A DNA stretch of 64,000 bases, from positions 289,983 to 353,982 of the forward strand of contig NZ_JBNYXQ010000005.1 in the NCBI RefSeq assembly GCF_051380735.1. The letters run 5' to 3'. Below, in pieces: positions 19,327-28,214 of this stretch. The notes under the pieces are model-generated. The model had not been told where the DNA came from, did no database searches, and worked only from the letters and a program-made list of their open reading frames with translations. Positions within the stretch are counted from its first letter, which is position 1. Each line of letters starts with the position of its first letter. The DNA comes from Janthinobacterium sp051380735. Lineage in GTDB: Bacteria; Pseudomonadota; Gammaproteobacteria; Burkholderiales; Burkholderiaceae_D. Both the position numbers and the translations under genes were made by a program.

Positions 19327-20439
19327 ATGAACGATCTTGAACTGCGCCAGCGCTGCCACACCATCGTGCCGGGCCAGCGCCAGCCGACGCCGGCCGCTAC
19401 TTTTGCCGCCATGGCCGCCTGGTGCGAAGCCAACGACGTGGCGCACGACACATATGGCGAAGGCGCGCTGATTGAGGCCTTCGAGCAAAAGATCGCTGCG
19501 CTGCTGGGCTTTGAATCAGCCGTGTTCTGCATCACCGGCACCATGACGCAGGTCACCGCCCTGCGCCTGGCCTGCCAGGACCGCGGCTCGCGCCTGGTGG
19601 CCCTGCACCCGACCTCGCATATCTTGCGCCACGAACGCGGCAACCATGAGCTGCTCGACCATTTCAAGGCGCTGTTGATTGGTGATGCGCACCGGCCCTG
19701 GACGGTGGACGACTTGCGTGCCGTGCCCGATGCGCTGGGGGCAGCGCAGGTGGAGTTGCCGATGCGTGAAATCGGCGGCCAATGCCCGTCCTGGGAGGAA
19801 CTCAACGAGATCAAGCGCCACTGCCGCGAGCACAATATCCACCTGCATATGGATGGCGCGCGGCTGTGGGAAGCGCAGGCCGGTTTTGACCAGCCTTTGG
19901 CGTCGATATGCGACGGCTTCGATTCCGTCTATGTGTCGCTGTATAAAGGGATCGCGGGCCTCGGTGGCGCCGTGCTGGCCGGCAGCCCGTCCTTTGTTGC
20001 CAGGGCGCGCGCCTGGTTTCACCGCCAGGGCGGCAATATCGTGCACCGCACGCCGTATGTGGTGGCCGCCGCGATGCAGTTCGACGCGCGCCTCGCCGCC
20101 ATGCCGCACTACTTTGCACGCACCGAGTGGCTGTATGCGCTGCTGAAGGATTATCCGGCGATCGCCGTCAATCCGGCCCGCCCGCAAGCCAATATGCTGC
20201 ATCTGCATCTGCCCGTCTCGCGCGAACGGGCGCTTGCCATCCGCAACCAGGTGGCCGAAGAACACGGCATCTGGCTGTTCGGCCGCGCCAGCCACGGCGC
20301 CTTGCCCAACCATAGCGTGGTGGAATGGTATGTGGGGGATCAGTTGCTGGAGATGGCCGACGATACCGTGCGGCAGGCGCTGGAGTTGCTGGTAGCGAGT
20401 TTGGGGTCCGACCCGTTGGGTGTTGGGTCGGACCCCTGA
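19327..20439 (+). CDS. Threonine-aldolase-like PLP enzyme (beta-eliminating lyase family)
   Basis: A 370-residue PLP enzyme of fold type I. The cofactor lysine is K207 in SLYKGIAGLGGAVLAG; HMDGARLWEA supplies the PLP-ring aspartate, and VAHDTYGEGALIEAFE is the family N-terminus. Likely activity is retro-aldol cleavage of beta-hydroxy amino acids such as L-allo-threonine; relatives also act as lyases. The last residues (GSDPLGVGSDP) are encoded by an intergenic-type palindrome (20403-20436), and the stop TGA follows the palindrome directly, so the tail was probably gained by repeat insertion. Upstream leuE is 15 bases away. Confidence 0.85.
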   Translation: MNDLELRQRCHTIVPGQRQPTPAATFAAMAAWCEANDVAHDTYGEGALIEAFEQKIAALLGFESAVFCITGTMTQVTALRLACQDRGSRLVALHPTSHILRHERGNHELLDHFKALLIGDAHRPWTVDDLRAVPDALGAAQVELPMREIGGQCPSWEELNEIKRHCREHNIHLHMDGARLWEAQAGFDQPLASICDGFDSVYVSLYKGIAGLGGAVLAGSPSFVARARAWFHRQGGNIVHRTPYVVAAAMQFDARLAAMPHYFARTEWLYALLKDYPAIAVNPARPQANMLHLHLPVSRERALAIRNQVAEEHGIWLFGRASHGALPNHSVVEWYVGDQLLEMADDTVRQALELLVASLGSDPLGVGSDP

Positions 20440-20523
20440 TTTTTGCTAATACGACGGAACAGTATTTTAAAATTACGGGCAATGCAACGGAAGGCTGGGG
20501 TCAGACCCGGCGGGTCTGACCCT
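20403..20523. repeat. Composite double-palindrome repeat, copy A
   Basis: Palindrome 1 has arms GGGGTCCGACCC (20403-20414) and GGGTCGGACCCC (20425-20436). Palindrome 2 has arms GGGGTCAGACCC (20497-20508) and GGGTCTGACCC (20512-20522). A 60-base spacer ends in AATGCAACGGAAGGCT. The same architecture recurs at 61961-62061. It overlaps the 3' end of the aldolase-like gene and ends 9 bases before the convergent FadL-like gene, so it may also act as a bidirectional terminator. Confidence 0.85.
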
Positions 20524-20531
20524 GACTACGC

Positions 20532-21965
20532 TTAAAACTTGTAGTTATAAGCAACACCTAGCAACTGCATGCGTGTCTTGAACAGGCCCTTGGTGGTTTC
20601 CCCGTTGCCCGTACAACCGGTCGTCACTGGCGAACATTGATTCGTGTAGTTGACGGCGGCGTCCTTGAAGTCGATGAAGCTGTAGGCCAGGTCCAGCGAG
20701 GAATTGGCGTTCAGCTTCCAGTTGGCGCCGATCGAGTATTGCATGCGGTCGCTGTCCGGCAGGGCCGGGTGGCGCAGTTCGGCGCTGCGCACGGGCGCCT
20801 GATCGTGGGCGATACCGGCACGCAGCAGCAGGTTGTCGCTGTATTTGTAGTTGGTGCCCAGCGATACGCGGTAGGTGTCTTTCCACTGCTGGCGGATGCG
20901 CTCATCGCCTTCGGCCGTCGGCGGGAACTGAATGTCCAGGTTCTGCAGGCGCGAAGTGCGGGTCCAGGTGACGTCGCCCATCAGCGCCCATTTGTCATCC
21001 ATCTGGTGAAAGCCGTTGACCGACAGGGTTTCCGGCGTGCGCAGTTCGACCAGTGCGCCCGAATTGACCTTGCGCGAGGCGGCAGCGATAAAGGCATTGA
21101 CGGCCGCATTGTCCGACACCTGCGAGAAGTCCCACACGGTATTGCCCTTGAGCTTGTGCGAGATCGACGAGCGGTAGGCAATGCCGACACGCGTGCCCTG
21201 GTCCAGCTGGTACAGATAGCCCAGGTTGAAGCCGTAGCCCCAGTCGTCACCATCCATCTCGGCGTGGCCGTCCTTGGCGCCGCGCAGTGCCGCGCCAGCG
21301 GCCTGGGCTGCAGCCAGGCCTTGTGTACGCGCGATATTGGTGATAAAGGCTGTCGAGGCGGCCGGCGCATTCTGCGCCAGGAAGGCCACGGAACCTGGCA
21401 CGTCGACCGCCTGGCCCAGTTCGGCCTTCATGTGTTCTGCGGTTACGCCAAAGCCGAAGGAATGGTGTTCATTGACCTTGAAGGACACCGACGGGTTCAG
21501 CGCAATGGCTTCGAGCTTGATATTGCTGATCGCGTAGCGGCCGCTCCACTCGTTGCCGTAATCGAGCTTGGCGCCATATGGCACGAACAGGCCGACACCG
21601 AGGGTCCACTGGTCGTTGATTTTCTTGCTGGCGTACAGGGCCGGCGCGAACACGGCGTCAGGTGCGTAATCCTTGGTGGTGCCGCCTGGCACGCGGTTGG
21701 TAAAGGTGCGCGAACCGGTGTCCTGGAAGGTCGAATGCGGCAGCACCAGGGTGCCGCCGCCGAGCAACTGCGTGCCTTCCAGGCGCGACAGGCCGGCCGG
21801 GTTGTAGAAAATGGTCGAGGCGTCGGATGCCTCGGCGCCATTGGCGTCTGCGCTACCCTGGCCGGACACGCTTTGCGAGCCGAAGCGGTAGCCCGATGCC
21901 TGGGCGGTGGTGGACAGGCCGGCCAGAGCGGCGGCGATGATCAGGGGCAGGTACGATGGTTTCAA
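20532..21965 (-). CDS. fadL: FadL/TodX-family outer-membrane channel
   Basis: A 477-residue outer-membrane barrel for uptake of long-chain fatty acids or other hydrophobic compounds. The signal peptide is about residues 1-23 (ending TTAQASG); the mature start SGYRFGSQSVSGQGSADANGAEASDASTIFYNPAGLSRL, in which the NPAG motif is diagnostic, forms the plug hatch. It ends in the aromatic-terminated strand GVAYNYKF. The start is TTG at 21965, preceded by AGAGAG; no ATG is better placed. The upstream gap holds a 36-base palindrome (22004-22039). The assignment as a fatty-acid rather than aromatic-compound channel is not settled. Confidence 0.87.
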   Translation of the reverse strand: MKPSYLPLIIAAALAGLSTTAQASGYRFGSQSVSGQGSADANGAEASDASTIFYNPAGLSRLEGTQLLGGGTLVLPHSTFQDTGSRTFTNRVPGGTTKDYAPDAVFAPALYASKKINDQWTLGVGLFVPYGAKLDYGNEWSGRYAISNIKLEAIALNPSVSFKVNEHHSFGFGVTAEHMKAELGQAVDVPGSVAFLAQNAPAASTAFITNIARTQGLAAAQAAGAALRGAKDGHAEMDGDDWGYGFNLGYLYQLDQGTRVGIAYRSSISHKLKGNTVWDFSQVSDNAAVNAFIAAASRKVNSGALVELRTPETLSVNGFHQMDDKWALMGDVTWTRTSRLQNLDIQFPPTAEGDERIRQQWKDTYRVSLGTNYKYSDNLLLRAGIAHDQAPVRSAELRHPALPDSDRMQYSIGANWKLNANSSLDLAYSFIDFKDAAVNYTNQCSPVTTGCTGNGETTKGLFKTRMQLLGVAYNYKF

Positions 21966-22003
21966 GTGGGTCTCTCTTTATTTTTGCATGCTTGTTGTCT
22001 CGG

Positions 22004-22039
22004 GCATGGCAAGCGTGACACCGGTCACGCTCGCCATGC
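22004..22039. promoter_or_regulatory. 36-base imperfect palindrome upstream of the FadL-like gene
   Basis: GCATGGC-A-AGCGTGAC at the left pairs with GTCACGCT-C-GCCATGC at the right; the only interruption in the arms is one G/T-compatible position. Centre at about 22021-22022. It lies 39 bases upstream of the TTG start and could be an operator or a 5'-UTR hairpin. Confidence 0.6.
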
Positions 22040-22060
22040 GCCAAGCATAGCCGAGATTTG

Positions 22061-22088
22061 AAAAAAAAGCGAACGATCGCTCTTTTTT
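22061..22088 (-). terminator. Rho-independent terminator of the GGDEF-EAL gene
   Basis: On the minus strand a stem AGCGA/TCGCT with loop TCGT is flanked by an A run and followed by eight T; the A and T runs extend the pairing. It begins inside the TAA stop codon (22087-22089). The T run on the other strand makes it potentially bidirectional. Confidence 0.8.
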
Positions 22089-24825
22089 ATGAGGCGAGAG
22101 AGCAAGGCATGCGCGCACGCGCCGGATGATCGATCAGGAAACGCTTGAGCATCAGTTCAAGCATCTGTTCGGCGGGCACGGGGCGCGAGATGAAATAGCC
22201 CTGCACTTCATTGCATTGCAAGGCATGCAGCATGTCGAGCTGTTCGCGCGTTTCCACCCCTTCGGCCACCACGCTCATGCCCAGCGCGTGGGCCATCGAG
22301 ACGATCGCGCGCACGAACACTTCGCCCTGGTCCGAGCGGCCCAGTTCCATGGTGAAGGCGCGGTCGATCTTCAGGCCGTCCATGGCAAACTTCTGCAGTT
22401 GCGACAGCGAGGAATAGCCGGTACCGAAATCGTCGACCAGCAGGCGCACGCCGAGCGCGCGGATCGCCGCCAACTGCTCCACCGCCCGGTTCTGTTCATC
22501 CATCATGGCCGACTCGGTGATTTCGACCTCGATCAGGCGCGCGTCGATGCCGTGGCGGGACAGCGCGGACGCCAGCACCTGGTGCACGTCACCGCGGCCA
22601 AACTGGCGCGCCGAGACGTTGATCGATACCGGCACCAGTTCCAGGCCATAGGTCTTCCAGCGCGCCATTTGCTGGCAGACTTTTTCGATCACCACTTCGC
22701 CCAGTTGCGAAATCAGGCCGCTGCTCTCGGCCACCGGGATGAATTCCAGCGGCGGCACCATGCCTTGCTGCGGGTGCTGCCAGCGCACCAGCGCCTCCAT
22801 GCTGCACAGCTGCCCGCTCATGGTGTCGACGCGGGGCTGGTAGACCACCAGAAATTCATCCTGCTCCAGCGCCGTCACCAGGCTTTGTTCCAGTTCGCGG
22901 CGGTGGCGGATGGTTTCGAACAGGGCCGGCTGGAAGAAGCGGTGATGGCCCTTGCCGGCCGTCTTGACCGCATACATGGCGATGTCGGCGTTCTTCATCA
23001 GCACGTCGGTCTCGGCACCGTCGCGCGGATACATGCTGATGCCGATCGAGGCGCCCATCTTGTGGCGCTCCAGACCCAGGTAAAACGGTTCGTCGAAAGC
23101 AGTCGCGATGCGCTGCGCTACCTGCTCGGCGCGGCTGTCGTCCTCGACCGGATCGAGCAGCACCACGAATTCGTCGCCGCCCAGGCGCACCACATGGTCG
23201 CCAGGACGCAGCACGGCGTTCAGGCGCAGCGAGGCGGCACGCAATACCTTGTCGCCTTCAGCATGGCCTTGCGTGTCGTTGATATCTTTGAAACCGTCAA
23301 AGTCGATGAACAGCAACGCCAGCATATGGCCGCCCTGCGCCGCGCGGGCCAGCGCGCCGGGCAGGAACTGCTGCAGCCAGTAGCGGTTGGGCAGGCCCGT
23401 CAAACCGTCCTCGTTGGCCAGGCGCCGCAGGTCCTGCTCGTGCAGCTTGGCCGCGCTGATATCTTGCAAGGTAACGGCCAGCCGGTCGCCGCTGCGCACC
23501 AGGCGCCGGCGTATCCAGCGCAGCTTGAACGGGTTGCCGTCGGCCAGTTCGATCTCTTCTTCCGAAAAACCCGATGCCATGGCGGCCCGATAGCTGAGGA
23601 TCAGGTCGCGGAAATACGGCTCGTGCGCGCGCGACTGCAAGCGCATGCCCAGCAGTTGCCCGCGGCGCACGCCAAAAAATTCGGCGCCCGGCTCGTTGCA
23701 GTCGACCAGCTCGAAATCAATGATGGTGCCGTCGGCGTCGCGCAGCGCGGCAATAATGTAAAAGCCGTCGCTGGTGCCTTCGGTGGCCATGCGGTAGGCG
23801 TTGCGCACGCCTTCGGACTGGTGGTGGCGCCAGGCCAGGCGCAGCGACAAGCCAGTAGCGATGCAGGTAAATGCCAGCAGCAGCAAGCTGACGGCCGACG
23901 CGATGCCAAGATAAATCGTGCGCGTTTCCTGGTACGGCTGCAACACCTGCGTGTCAGTCAAGGCCACCACAGCCGTAAACGGATAGGCTTTCAGTGCTTG
24001 CCAGCCCACATAGCGGCTTTGCGCATCGGCAAACGCGGTACGCCCCGGCGACTGCATGGCGCCGCTGTCGCCGTCGAGAAAACTGGTGTCGAGGAAGGCC
24101 GCGCCCTGCGGGGGCAGCACGGTGGCGCCCAGGCGCACGCTCAGCAATTCGCCCTCCTCGCCCACCATGGCCGACATGCCCAGCTTGCCGAAATTGACGC
24201 TGTCATAGAATTCAGAAAAATAATCGGAGTGAATCGAGATCAGCAGCACGCCGTCAAAATTGCCATCCGCATCTTCCAGGCGCCGTGTGAAATGCACCAG
24301 GGAACCTGCCTTGCCCTCGCCCATCTTGCCCAGCGCGATGCGCAAGGCACTGGAATTGCTGCGCCAGTGGCGCAACAGGAAGTCGCTGCGTTCACTGGTA
24401 CGCAAACGCTGCACCGGCGCCGTGCTCGTCACGGCATGTCCCTTGCGGTCAAAGGCGGCAACGATGGCAAACTGCGGCATGGCGTACATGCCGCGCGTTT
24501 TCAGTTGCTCCAGGCTCAGCTTGCCGCCAGCATTTTCCCATTCATACTTGAGCTGCAAGGTCAGCTGGTCCAGCTGCTCGATGGTGCGCAGCAAGTACTG
24601 GCTGTAGGCCTTCGAGAGCGACGCCACATTGTCGAGCGCCTGCTGCTGCGCCACCTTCTTTTCCGCTTCAAGTTGCAGCATGGTGGCGGTCCACAGCACG
24701 GCGCACAAGGCCAGGCCCAGCAAGGGCCAGGCCAGGATCAGGCGAAGGTTGGCCTTCAGGAAGTCGGCCTTGCCCAGTTGCACCATCGATGTGTGCTGGC
24801 GATTGAAAAATTGTTGCAAGAACAT
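22087..24825 (-). CDS. Membrane sensor with PAS, GGDEF and EAL domains (c-di-GMP turnover)
   Basis: A 912-residue inner-membrane signalling protein. Membrane segments at about 28-50 and 308-330 bracket a periplasmic dCACHE-type sensor (LSKAYSQYLLRTIEQLDQL onward). A PAS domain (about 350-460) leads to an intact GGDEF (GGDEF at 549-553; RVDTMSG linker) and an EAL domain (MEALVRW near 677, DDFGTGYSSL, EGVETREQL). Both catalytic signatures look intact, so it may make or degrade c-di-GMP. It diverges from thyA and is closed by a strong terminator overlapping its stop codon. Confidence 0.92.
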   Translation of the reverse strand: MFLQQFFNRQHTSMVQLGKADFLKANLRLILAWPLLGLALCAVLWTATMLQLEAEKKVAQQQALDNVASLSKAYSQYLLRTIEQLDQLTLQLKYEWENAGGKLSLEQLKTRGMYAMPQFAIVAAFDRKGHAVTSTAPVQRLRTSERSDFLLRHWRSNSSALRIALGKMGEGKAGSLVHFTRRLEDADGNFDGVLLISIHSDYFSEFYDSVNFGKLGMSAMVGEEGELLSVRLGATVLPPQGAAFLDTSFLDGDSGAMQSPGRTAFADAQSRYVGWQALKAYPFTAVVALTDTQVLQPYQETRTIYLGIASAVSLLLLAFTCIATGLSLRLAWRHHQSEGVRNAYRMATEGTSDGFYIIAALRDADGTIIDFELVDCNEPGAEFFGVRRGQLLGMRLQSRAHEPYFRDLILSYRAAMASGFSEEEIELADGNPFKLRWIRRRLVRSGDRLAVTLQDISAAKLHEQDLRRLANEDGLTGLPNRYWLQQFLPGALARAAQGGHMLALLFIDFDGFKDINDTQGHAEGDKVLRAASLRLNAVLRPGDHVVRLGGDEFVVLLDPVEDDSRAEQVAQRIATAFDEPFYLGLERHKMGASIGISMYPRDGAETDVLMKNADIAMYAVKTAGKGHHRFFQPALFETIRHRRELEQSLVTALEQDEFLVVYQPRVDTMSGQLCSMEALVRWQHPQQGMVPPLEFIPVAESSGLISQLGEVVIEKVCQQMARWKTYGLELVPVSINVSARQFGRGDVHQVLASALSRHGIDARLIEVEITESAMMDEQNRAVEQLAAIRALGVRLLVDDFGTGYSSLSQLQKFAMDGLKIDRAFTMELGRSDQGEVFVRAIVSMAHALGMSVVAEGVETREQLDMLHALQCNEVQGYFISRPVPAEQMLELMLKRFLIDHPARARMPCSLAS

Positions 24826-24949
24826 GGTGCGGGGATCTGCCGTTTCTTTATTATTTCTTTATGGATATATAAGTTACCACAGAGCTATGCTTACAGCTAA
24901 TTTAAGAGCGCCGTGGCAGCCTGGCGCCAGGAGAAACAGGCTGCTGCGT

Positions 24950-24955
24950 TACAAT
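24950..24955 (+). promoter_or_regulatory. Candidate -10 box (TACAAT) for thyA
   Basis: TACAAT lies 26 bases before the thyA ATG; a start site near 24962 would give a leader of about 20 bases containing the GGAG site. No clear -35. Confidence 0.35.
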
Positions 24956-24981
24956 TACCGTCCTTACCGTTGGAGCGTACC

Positions 24982-25953
24982 ATGCAGCAATATCAAGATT
25001 TGATCAAGACCGTCCTCGACACTGGCAGCTGGCAAGATAACCGTACCGGCATCCGCACCCTGAGCGTACCAGGCGCCATGATGCGTTTCGACCTGGCCGC
25101 CGGTTTTCCTGCCGTTACCACCAAGAAGCTGGCCTTCAAATCCGTAATCGGCGAATTGTGCGCCTTCCTGCGCGCCTCGCGCAATGCCGCCGAGTTCCGC
25201 GCGCTGGGCTGCAAGGTATGGGACCAGAACGCCAACGAAAACGCGCAATGGCTGACCAACCCCTACCGCGAAGGCGAAGACGACCTGGGCCCCGTGTACG
25301 GTGTGCAATGGCGCCAGTGGCCGGCCTATAAATTGCTGGATGCCAGTGCGACAGCGCAAATTGCCGACGCCCAGGGCAACGGCTTCAAGGTCGTCGCGCC
25401 AGTCAATGAGGACGGCGTGCAAAAAGTGCTGCTGTACAAGGCGGTCGATCAGCTGCGCGAGTGCCTGGACACCATCATGAACAATCCGGGCAGCCGCCGC
25501 ATCCTGTTCCATGGCTGGAACCCGGCCGTGCTCGATGCCGTTGCCCTGCCCGCCTGCCATTTGCTGTACCAGTTCATCCCGAACGCCAGTACGCGTGAAA
25601 TCTCGCTGTGCCTGTATGTGCGCAGCAACGATATTGGCCTGGGCACGCCGTTCAATATTGCCGAAGGTGCTGCCCTGCTGCACCTGGTGGCGCGCCTGAC
25701 GGGTTACACGCCGCGCTGGTTCACATATTTCATCGGCGACGCGCATATTTATGAAAACCACCTCGACATGGTGCAGGAACAGCTGAAACGCGCGCCATTC
25801 CCTGCCCCCCGCTTTGTCATTTCCGACCGCGTGCCCGATTATGCACAGACCGGCAAGTACGAACCGGAATGGCTGGAAAAAATCGAGCCGTCCGATTTCT
25901 CGCTGGAAGGCTATGAACACCACGCGCCGATCAAGGCGGCGATGGCGGTCTGA
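24982..25953 (+). CDS. thyA: Thymidylate synthase
   Basis: A 323-residue enzyme that methylates dUMP to dTMP with methylene-tetrahydrofolate. The catalytic cysteine is C192 in LPACHLLYQF; DNRTGIRTLSVPGAMMRFDL, GSRRILFHGWNP and FTYFIGDAHIYENH are family blocks. It is longer than the 264-residue E. coli form, having an insertion in the small domain (about residues 90-150) as in Lactobacillus-type enzymes. The ATG at 24982 is chosen because GGAG lies at 24972-24975; ATG 24913 would be upstream of the likely -10 box. Its partner folA lies 9 kb away. Confidence 0.96.
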   Translation: MQQYQDLIKTVLDTGSWQDNRTGIRTLSVPGAMMRFDLAAGFPAVTTKKLAFKSVIGELCAFLRASRNAAEFRALGCKVWDQNANENAQWLTNPYREGEDDLGPVYGVQWRQWPAYKLLDASATAQIADAQGNGFKVVAPVNEDGVQKVLLYKAVDQLRECLDTIMNNPGSRRILFHGWNPAVLDAVALPACHLLYQFIPNASTREISLCLYVRSNDIGLGTPFNIAEGAALLHLVARLTGYTPRWFTYFIGDAHIYENHLDMVQEQLKRAPFPAPRFVISDRVPDYAQTGKYEPEWLEKIEPSDFSLEGYEHHAPIKAAMAV

Positions 25954-25980
25954 ACATCATACTGCAAGGCCCGGCGCAGT

Positions 25981-26952
25981 TTATTTGGGCAACTGGCTCG
26001 CCTTCCTTGCGCCAGCCTTTGACAGCTCCTGCATGATGGCCTGATCTTTTTTGTCGAGGGCTTCGTCCAGGGCAGTGGTATGCCAGGTCTCGTCGACATA
26101 ATTCGGATCGACTTTTTGCGCCAGTAAAAACCGGACGTGATCCCGCTTTCCAAAGCGGGCTGCATACCACAGCAGATATCCGGTATTGCTTGCCTGGAAG
26201 TCGGCGCCATGGCGTACCAGCAGATCGAACACCTGCCTGGTGACCGGGTTCTCGATATCCTTGAACGCATTGGAGAAATTTTCAACCGAGAAAAAAGAAT
26301 GCCTCGACTGTTTCAGGGAGAAGTGCAACGGCTCTCCCTTGGCAAGCACCCACTACAGCACGTTCAGACGTTGTTCCGTTGACAGTGTTTCACTGTAGAC
26401 AGGTGCGTACACCACATCAGTCCAGTCTTGCTCCTGACCAGCCTCGGCGACAGGAAAACCCTTTGTTTCCAGTTGTTCGAGCAGATCGACCCTGCCTGCG
26501 CTGGCAAGGCTGACCATCAAGTCACGACTGTAGCGCCAGGTTTTTTCCCTGTCCGGTATCTGGTCGAAGTACCTGAAGAATTCGGCAGCCGTACCTGAAC
26601 TGATGGCCTTGTCAGTTTTGGTGGTGGCGCTGGCATTGTATCGATACTCGGATAGCTGCTTTTTGGCAAACGATCTGATGTCATGCGATGACAGTAAGAG
26701 CGCACTTGCAGCCAGAATACCCAGCGCGATCCTTGTGCCATTCCTGTTGCTCCGGTACAGAAAAATCGCCAGGATGACGGTATGGACATGCAGAACGCAT
26801 GCGATAACGAAGATAAAAAAGGCTATCAACGCGTCGCCATTGGGTCCACTGCCATCGCTGGCCATAGGAAACGTCTTGCGCATCAAAAACAGATAGACGA
26901 TAGCAAGCAGGCAGCATAAAAATACACTCGTCTTGAAATACAATTTCATCAT
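25981..26952 (-). pseudogene. Ankyrin-type membrane protein interrupted by an in-frame TAG
   Basis: Two open stretches in the same frame (26952-26356 and 26352-25981) are separated only by a TAG codon at 26355-26353. Read through, they give one protein of about 322 residues: three hydrophobic segments in the first 100 residues (MKLYFKTSVFLCCLLAIVY onward), then a soluble domain with ankyrin-like helices (LVRHGADFQASN, LLWYAARFGKRDHVRFLLAQ). Across the stop the sequence reads RLNVL-stop-WVLAKGEPLHF, which fits one ankyrin helix with Gln (CAG) mutated to TAG. Base composition is visibly more AT-rich than neighbours, suggesting acquired DNA. It could also be a sequencing error or a suppressed codon. 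Confidence 0.75.
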
Positions 26953-27170
26953 TTCACCGGGCCTGCGATCATGGAGTCAGGCAACATATTACAATAAAAA
27001 TATTATTTGACCTGCTGGCAGACATGCCTATCACGTGCAGATAGCATTAACTTTATCGCACTATTTCCTGAATAGTCACTTTCCTTGTAAAATCATCCTT
27101 TGCTCATTTGCCGCAGCCAATGGCTGCCTGCAAACCGGACCGTTGGCAGACCAAAATAATCAGGAATACG

Positions 27171-28208
27171 ATGGCGATCACACCTTTGGCAGCACTGCAC
27201 CGCAAACTGTTCGACGAAACCGATGGCGTCAGGTTTTCTACCCTCAAGGACCGCCTGATCAAGAAGTTCGGCGAGACCGACCGCCTGGCGGTACTCGACA
27301 TCCTGACGGCCTACGCGCGCGACGGCCAGCTGCTGCACTGGCGCAGCTCGCTGGTCAACGAGATCGTGAAACTGATGGTACCGCAGGAGCTGCCAGCATT
27401 TTTCAACTGGGCCGTGACCACGCCCGACCTGGCTTACTGGGGTATCGACGGTTTGCTGAAAAGCCAGGGCAAGGACGCTTATGACACTGTTGTCGCGCTG
27501 GCCCTTTCAAGCAGCTTGCGGCCCGAAGTGAGAGCCAAGGCAGTGAAAAGCCTTGCGGTGCTGAGCCGCCAGCCGTTTGATGCCGGCCTGTCGCCGGATC
27601 CGGGTCACTGGAAGGCCGAGAGCCTGCCGCTCGAAGAAGTGTTGGCCTGGCAACGCGCCGGCTACCCCGACGGCGGCGGCTTTGCGCCACCGGCCACACA
27701 TCCTTCATTGGCCAAGCCACAGTCACCGCTCGACCGTGCGGCAGCGAAGCTGGAGAAAAAACTGGCCTTCGCACGCAAGCAAGACCAGGACCTGGCACGT
27801 CCAGCCAACTGGCTGGTGATTGCCGGCGGCGCCGACCTGGCCGCCATCGACGAGCGCTGGACCCTGCCCTCGCAGTACCGCGATTTCCTCGAACGTTTTT
27901 CGCCGCTGCGCGTGTATATCGAGAGCGAGGACTATTTCCAGGGCCTCAATCTGTATGGTGCAGCGGAACTGCTCAAGGCCCAGCACGGCTACTCTTGCAA
28001 TCCGATCGACCAGCAAGCCATCACCGGCTGGCCCGCACATTACGTGGTGATTGCCGATGCGGGCGCCGATCCGTATTGCCTTGATCTGTCCGCCGTCACT
28101 GACGGCGACGCGCCCATCTATACGGCCGAACATGGCCGGGGAGCGTGGCAGTTCGAGCGCCATGCAGACAGCTTTGTCGCCTTCCTCGAAGAGATCGCCG
28201 CAGCCTGA
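27171..28208 (+). CDS. SMI1/KNR4-like protein with N-terminal helical domain
   Basis: A 345-residue cytoplasmic protein. The first 150 residues look like a HEAT-like helical region (VRAKAVKSLAVLSRQP). The C-terminal part has the SMI1/KNR4 pattern: LAAIDERWTLPSQYRDFLERFSPLRVYIES is the family start, with a later VVIADAGADPYCLDLS and FVAFLEEIAA end. SMI1-type proteins often act as immunity proteins against contact-dependent toxins, but stand-alone ones have other roles, and no toxin is next to it. ATG 27171 has AGGA 5 bases upstream. It converges on the barrel gene. Confidence 0.72.
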   Translation: MAITPLAALHRKLFDETDGVRFSTLKDRLIKKFGETDRLAVLDILTAYARDGQLLHWRSSLVNEIVKLMVPQELPAFFNWAVTTPDLAYWGIDGLLKSQGKDAYDTVVALALSSSLRPEVRAKAVKSLAVLSRQPFDAGLSPDPGHWKAESLPLEEVLAWQRAGYPDGGGFAPPATHPSLAKPQSPLDRAAAKLEKKLAFARKQDQDLARPANWLVIAGGADLAAIDERWTLPSQYRDFLERFSPLRVYIESEDYFQGLNLYGAAELLKAQHGYSCNPIDQQAITGWPAHYVVIADAGADPYCLDLSAVTDGDAPIYTAEHGRGAWQFERHADSFVAFLEEIAAA

Positions 28209-28214
28209 GGCCGT

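Noticed and set aside
22126..24900. A very long open frame (924 residues) on the plus strand over the GGDEF-EAL gene
   Set aside because: It is antisense to a gene with clear domains; its translation is rich in His/Arg/Gln with no recognisable family, as expected for the antisense of GC-rich coding DNA.
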